Program-made: the position numbers and the translations under genes
Part shown: in pieces, positions 61,235 through 64,000 of the stretch
How the letters are laid out: each line of letters begins with the position of its first letter
How positions within the stretch are numbered: position 1 is the first letter of the stretch
Source: Pseudomonas fluorescens
GTDB taxonomy: Bacteria; Pseudomonadota; Gammaproteobacteria; Pseudomonadales; Pseudomonadaceae
DNA length: 64,000 bases
NCBI RefSeq assembly: GCF_902497875.1
Contig: NZ_CABVHY010000002.1
Location: forward strand, 186,001 to 250,000
Direction of reading: 5' to 3'
The notes under the pieces: model-generated
What the model was told of the DNA's origin: nothing
Database searches by the model: none
Seen by the model: the letters and a program-made list of their open reading frames with translations, nothing else

Positions 61235-62401
61235 ATGATGGGCGAATTCGATGCCATCCGACCTTACGACGACAGCGAAGTCCCGGCAGTGCTGGCACGG
61301 CTGCTCGGCGACAAGGCGTTTCTAGATATCCTCACCCACTTCCGCTTCCCGCGCTTTGCCGGCGCCCTCGGCTGGATGCTCAAACCACTTATAGCTCATC
61401 GGCTGCGGCGCGAGTTCGCCGGTATCACTTCGGTGGCCACCTTGCAGGACAAGGTCGAGTTTTACGTCGACCACACGATCGAACGCGCAACCGACGGCGT
61501 GACCTACACCGGCGTCGAACAGTTCAAGTCCGGCAGCGCCTACCTGTTCCTGGCCAACCACCGGGACATCGTGATGGACCCGGCCTTCGTCAACTACGCC
61601 ATTTACCACGCTGGCCTGCCGACCCCGCGCATCGCCATTGGCGACAACCTGCTGCAAAAGCCGTTTGTCAGCGACCTGATGCGCCTGAACAAGAGCTTTA
61701 TCGTGCACCGCTCCATCATCGGTCGCCGCGAGAAAATGGCCGCCTATCAGCTGCTGTCGGCCTACATCAGCCACTCGATCCGCAACGATTGCCAGTCGAT
61801 CTGGATCGCCCAGGCCGAAGGCCGCGCCAAGGACGGCGACGACCGTACCGAGTCGGCGATCCTCAAGATGTTTCACATGAGCCGCAAGGACGAGCCGTTC
61901 GGCGAGGTCATCCGTTCGCTGAACCTGACCCCCGTGTCGATCAGCTACGAATATGACCCCTGCGATCAGGCCAAGGCTCGCGAGCTGTACATCCGCGCCA
62001 CCACGGGCACTTACAGCAAGGTGCCGGGCGAGGACGATGCCAGCATCGCCAAAGGGATAACGGGCTATAAGGGCCGCGTGCACGTGAATTTCGCCGCACC
62101 GATCTGCGAACTGTTCGAAGACACCAAGCAACTGGCGATCGAAATGGACCGGCAGATTCTGGGTGGCTACCGGTTGTTTCCGGTGCACTATCTCGCGTAC
62201 GCACAATGGAGCGACGCCAACCCGCAATTGCAGGTGCCGCTCGCTGCCGACCTGTTCCCGGCCGAGGAGCTGGCCACAGCCCAGGAAGAATGGCAACGCC
62301 GCCTGGACGCCTGTCCGGTCGAGCATCGGCCGTTTATGGTCAAGCAATACGCAACACCGGTACGTAATCAGTATTTGGTGAAGGCGGGGTTGCTGCGCTG
62401 A
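61235..62401 (+). CDS. PlsC-like glycerol/lysophospholipid acyltransferase
   Basis: The 388-residue protein (a second ATG is one codon later) has the acyltransferase core LFLANHRDIVMDPAFVNY near residue 107, with His and Asp spaced by five residues (HRDIVMD), and an EGRAKDGDDRT motif near 190, the glycine-rich substrate motif. Family members transfer acyl chains to glycerol phosphate or lysophospholipids at the inner membrane. The length and C-terminal domain are not those of standard PlsC (about 250), so the exact acceptor is unknown. TATAAT occurs at 61119-61124 as a possible -10. A terminator follows. Confidence 0.87.
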   Translation: MMGEFDAIRPYDDSEVPAVLARLLGDKAFLDILTHFRFPRFAGALGWMLKPLIAHRLRREFAGITSVATLQDKVEFYVDHTIERATDGVTYTGVEQFKSGSAYLFLANHRDIVMDPAFVNYAIYHAGLPTPRIAIGDNLLQKPFVSDLMRLNKSFIVHRSIIGRREKMAAYQLLSAYISHSIRNDCQSIWIAQAEGRAKDGDDRTESAILKMFHMSRKDEPFGEVIRSLNLTPVSISYEYDPCDQAKARELYIRATTGTYSKVPGEDDASIAKGITGYKGRVHVNFAAPICELFEDTKQLAIEMDRQILGGYRLFPVHYLAYAQWSDANPQLQVPLAADLFPAEELATAQEEWQRRLDACPVEHRPFMVKQYATPVRNQYLVKAGLLR

Positions 62402-62419
62402 GGCGTGACTGAGTACGAC

Positions 62420-62447
62420 AACGGCGCCCTTGGGCGCCGTTTTTTTG
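62420..62447 (+). terminator. Terminator after the acyltransferase gene
   Basis: The stem ACGGCGCCC / GGGCGCCGT with a TT loop is followed by seven T, about 20 bases after the stop codon. Confidence 0.92.
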
Positions 62448-62492
62448 TCTCGAATCTTCAGCCTGGCGGATCCCCTGTGGCAACGGGGTTTA

Positions 62493-62627
62493 CTGTGGCG
62501 AGGGGGCTTGCCCCCGCTGGGGCGCGTAGCGGCCCTAAAACCTGCAAGCGCGTTGTATCAGGCGCACCGCATGCTCCGACTTTACGACTGCTTCGCAGCC
62601 GAGCGGGGGCAAGCCCCCTCGCCACAG
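62493..62627. repeat. REP pair (GTGGCGAGGGGGCTTGCCCCC type), left of the DUF6124 gene
   Basis: Facing units GTGGCGAGGGGGCTTGCC and GCAAGCCCCCTCGCCAC lie at both ends. The first 53 bases (62493-62545), including GCGGCCCTAAAACCTGC, recur in reverse orientation with 4 differences at 63429-63481 on the other side of the DUF6124 gene. Confidence 0.85.
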
Positions 62628-62660
62628 GTTCTGCGTTCGGCGATACATTCCTGCCTCTGG

Positions 62661-63032
62661 CTAAACCTTCACCGCACACTCGCGATCCATCATTTTTTCG
62701 ACCAACAACAACCCCAACTCCATCAGACTGTAGATCGCCAGGGCCAGGTTGCGTTGTTTGCCTTCCAGATCATCGGAAAGATCCAGGGTCAGCGTGCTGG
62801 CCGAACAGAAGGTTTCGTAGGTATGGGCCATCAAGGCTTCGGCGTTGATGTCCGGGGCGACGGTGAAGAACTGGTTTGGACGCTCGTTGCTGGAAGGCGG
62901 CTTGTCTGGTGGCGGTGGCGTCAGGTAGTGATCGAGGGCTCGGTAGGCGGCCGCGTGGAGCTTTTTTGAATCGAAGGATTCGTAGGGCGAAACGTTTGGG
63001 ATTTCGGGTGGGTTGGGGCTGACTTTGAACAT
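62661..63032 (-). CDS. DUF6124 family protein
   Basis: The 123-residue protein has AAGGAG eight bases before the ATG. It starts MFKVSPNPPEIPNVSPYESFD and has a Pro-rich middle (TPPPPDKPPSSN), then FTVAPDINAEALMAHTYETFCSASTLTLDLSDDL and a helical end. It fits the DUF6124 (older DUF3077) family, which occurs mainly in Pseudomonas, often in several copies, with no known function. Its 5' leader is unusually long and structured, and 53-base inverted repeats lie on both sides. Confidence 0.85.
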   Translation of the reverse strand: MFKVSPNPPEIPNVSPYESFDSKKLHAAAYRALDHYLTPPPPDKPPSSNERPNQFFTVAPDINAEALMAHTYETFCSASTLTLDLSDDLEGKQRNLALAIYSLMELGLLLVEKMMDRECAVKV

Positions 63033-63372
63033 TCGCTAAACTCCTTGAGTGGGGCCGCCACCACCTCGCGACTAAACGAAGGGGTGGCGGCTGTACGCAG
63101 GTTAGTCGACCGGGGAGTTCAGCAATACCGGCGCGCCGAAGCGCCCTGCGCACAGCCACCATTGAGTTCAGGGATGGGGAATACCTGACTGAGCGGAGCT
63201 GATACACCTTGCTAACAACCACGGGCGACTAAACCCGATCGCTGATGGGCAGCGACTGGAGAACCTTAGTGGCGCGGGGCAAGGTGCACAAGCCGGCGAA
63301 TTCTGGAGGATTTGTAGGCAGCGGCGCAAGGCGTTGTAGTCAGTGGAGCGTGACGCTCACTTTAATCGCACC
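63033..63372 (-). promoter_or_regulatory. Structured leader region of the DUF6124 gene
   Basis: About 340 bases upstream of the gene hold no credible ORF but show order: a perfect 9-pair hairpin GCCGCCACC / GGTGGCGGC (63054-63062 with 63083-63091) ending eight bases before the Shine-Dalgarno, a GTTTAGTCGC element repeated at 63225-63234 and 63068-63077 (minus strand), an inverted partner near 63101-63108, and GGGCGCTTCGGCGC near 63132-63146. It may be a 5' leader RNA or a protein-binding region. Confidence 0.4.
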
Positions 63373-63481
63373 GTGGCGAGGGAGCTTGCTCCCGCCGGCT
63401 GCTGCGTTTTATCTGAATAATCGTGGTGGCAGGTTTTAGGGCCGCTTCGCGACCCAGCGGGAGCAAGCTCCCTCGCCACAG
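63373..63481. repeat. REP pair, right of the DUF6124 gene
   Basis: Facing units GTGGCGAGGGAGCTTGCTCCC and GGGAGCAAGCTCCCTCGCCAC lie at both ends; 63429-63481 is the inverted copy of 62493-62545 (49 of 53 bases identical). Confidence 0.85.
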
Positions 63482-63490
63482 AGTCCCGGC

Positions 63491-63778
63491 TCAGATCCAG
63501 GTACTGACCCACGACACCAGCAGCCCCAAGCCCAGGCAGGCGAAGCCGAAGCAATAGAAAAACCGGTTCTTGCGTAAGGTCGCAACATCCAGCAGCAGGA
63601 TGGGCTGGTCGATAGTGCGCTTCTGGCTTTGCGCCTCGAGGCTGGCCAGGGCGCGTTGCTCTCGACGACGGGTCGCATGCAGCAACCAACCGCCAGGGCA
63701 GGCAAACAGCAAGGCCAGGATATTCACCAGTTTCGCGGGGTGGGCGTTGAACATGGACACAATCAGTTGCAGCGACAT
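63491..63778 (-). CDS. Small two-helix membrane protein of unknown function
   Basis: The 95-residue protein has GAGG before the ATG at 63778. It has a first membrane helix at about residues 13-31 (LVNILALLFACPGGWLL), a basic loop (HATRRREQRALASLEAQSQKR), and a second helix near 73-93 (FFYCFGFACLGLGLLVSWV). I do not recognise a family. An upstream extension of 14 codons is possible but has no ribosome site. Confidence 0.65.
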   Translation of the reverse strand: MSLQLIVSMFNAHPAKLVNILALLFACPGGWLLHATRRREQRALASLEAQSQKRTIDQPILLLDVATLRKNRFFYCFGFACLGLGLLVSWVSTWI

Positions 63779-63973
63779 CGGGAACCTCGAGTAAAACATG
63801 CCGTAGGGGCTATCGAACAAGCAGCCGCGGCGCGGATTCTACCGAAAGCGCTGACCCATGCCCTAGCCTATTCGACCAACGAGCGACCCATTCGCCGATT
63901 AATTTATCCGGTCACGCTTTCGTCATTTAAACAAGCCAGTCTGTTGCCCCTCGAAACCGACACGGAGTTTGTC

Positions 63974-64000
63974 ATGCTGCATGCAGAAAACCAGGATCGC
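63974..64000 (+). CDS. Start of a gene running past the window end
   Basis: An ATG with CGGAG eight bases upstream opens a frame (MLHAENQDR) that continues to the last base of the window. Only nine codons are visible, so nothing can be said about function. The 195 bases before it hold no other feature that I see. Confidence 0.4.

Noticed and set aside
62770..63222. 150-codon minus-strand frame covering the DUF6124 leader and start
   Set aside because: Overlaps the DUF6124 gene in another frame, starts inside a hairpin-rich region, and has Arg/Pro-rich low-complexity composition.

Overview
The window is about 64 kb of GC-rich chromosome from a Pseudomonas, most likely a member of the P. fluorescens complex. 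The reasons are the dcw cluster ending in lpxC, the gene order from rnpB through petABC, sspAB, rplM-rpsI, zapE and trpS (the order I remember from P. aeruginosa around PA4420-PA4441), an OprD-family porin, a DUF6124 protein, and many short inverted REP pairs of two types common in fluorescent pseudomonads. No prophage, transposase, CRISPR array, rRNA or tRNA gene was seen.

Layout. 1-3.7 kb: the 3' half of an RND efflux pump gene followed by a response regulator and a sensor kinase that overlap. 3.9-7.3 kb: a small exported protein, an OprD-type porin and a membrane diguanylate cyclase. 7.5-25.5 kb, minus strand: the complete division and cell wall cluster mraZ-rsmH-ftsL-ftsI-murE-murF-mraY-murD-ftsW-murG-murC-ddlB-ftsQ-ftsA-ftsZ-lpxC, most neighbours overlapping by 1-11 bases, with a clear sigma70 promoter and three phased AGTGG repeats before mraZ. 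25.8-26.2 kb: RNase P RNA. 26.2-30.8 kb: rsmI, then divergently an LpoA-like lipoprotein, yraN, diaA/gmhA and dolP. 30.9-34.7 kb: sspB, sspA and the cytochrome bc1 genes. 35-45 kb: rpsI-rplM, an aldo-keto reductase, an acyl-CoA dehydrogenase, an AraC regulator, zapE, trpS, a hydrolase, zapG, an OmpA-like lipoprotein and a metallo-hydrolase.

45-46.7 kb is a decay zone with a deleted Abi_2-type gene, a truncated ABC ATPase gene and, between them, an apparently intact tiny transcription unit (promoter plus terminator about 55 nt apart) that may encode a small RNA. 46.8-55 kb, minus strand: a MalT-like LuxR regulator, a DUF1329 protein, a DUF1302 outer-membrane protein and an acyl-CoA ligase, which look like one lipid or hydrophobic-substrate module. 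55-58.7 kb: a LysE exporter, a 2-hydroxyacid dehydrogenase, rsmC, and a yybP-ykoY manganese riboswitch in front of a TMEM165/GDT1-type exporter. 58.9-63.8 kb: an M48 lipoprotein protease, an SRAP protein with unusual active-site residues, two small proteins, an acyltransferase, and a DUF6124 gene with a structured leader bracketed by 53-base inverted repeats.

Most of the window is well-conserved core genome. The observations most worth checking are the small RNA candidate at 46.0 kb, the alternative pairings proposed for the manganese switch, the MraZ operator, the SRAP variant and the inverted-repeat DUF6124 cassette. I did not find a convincing large new multi-gene system.
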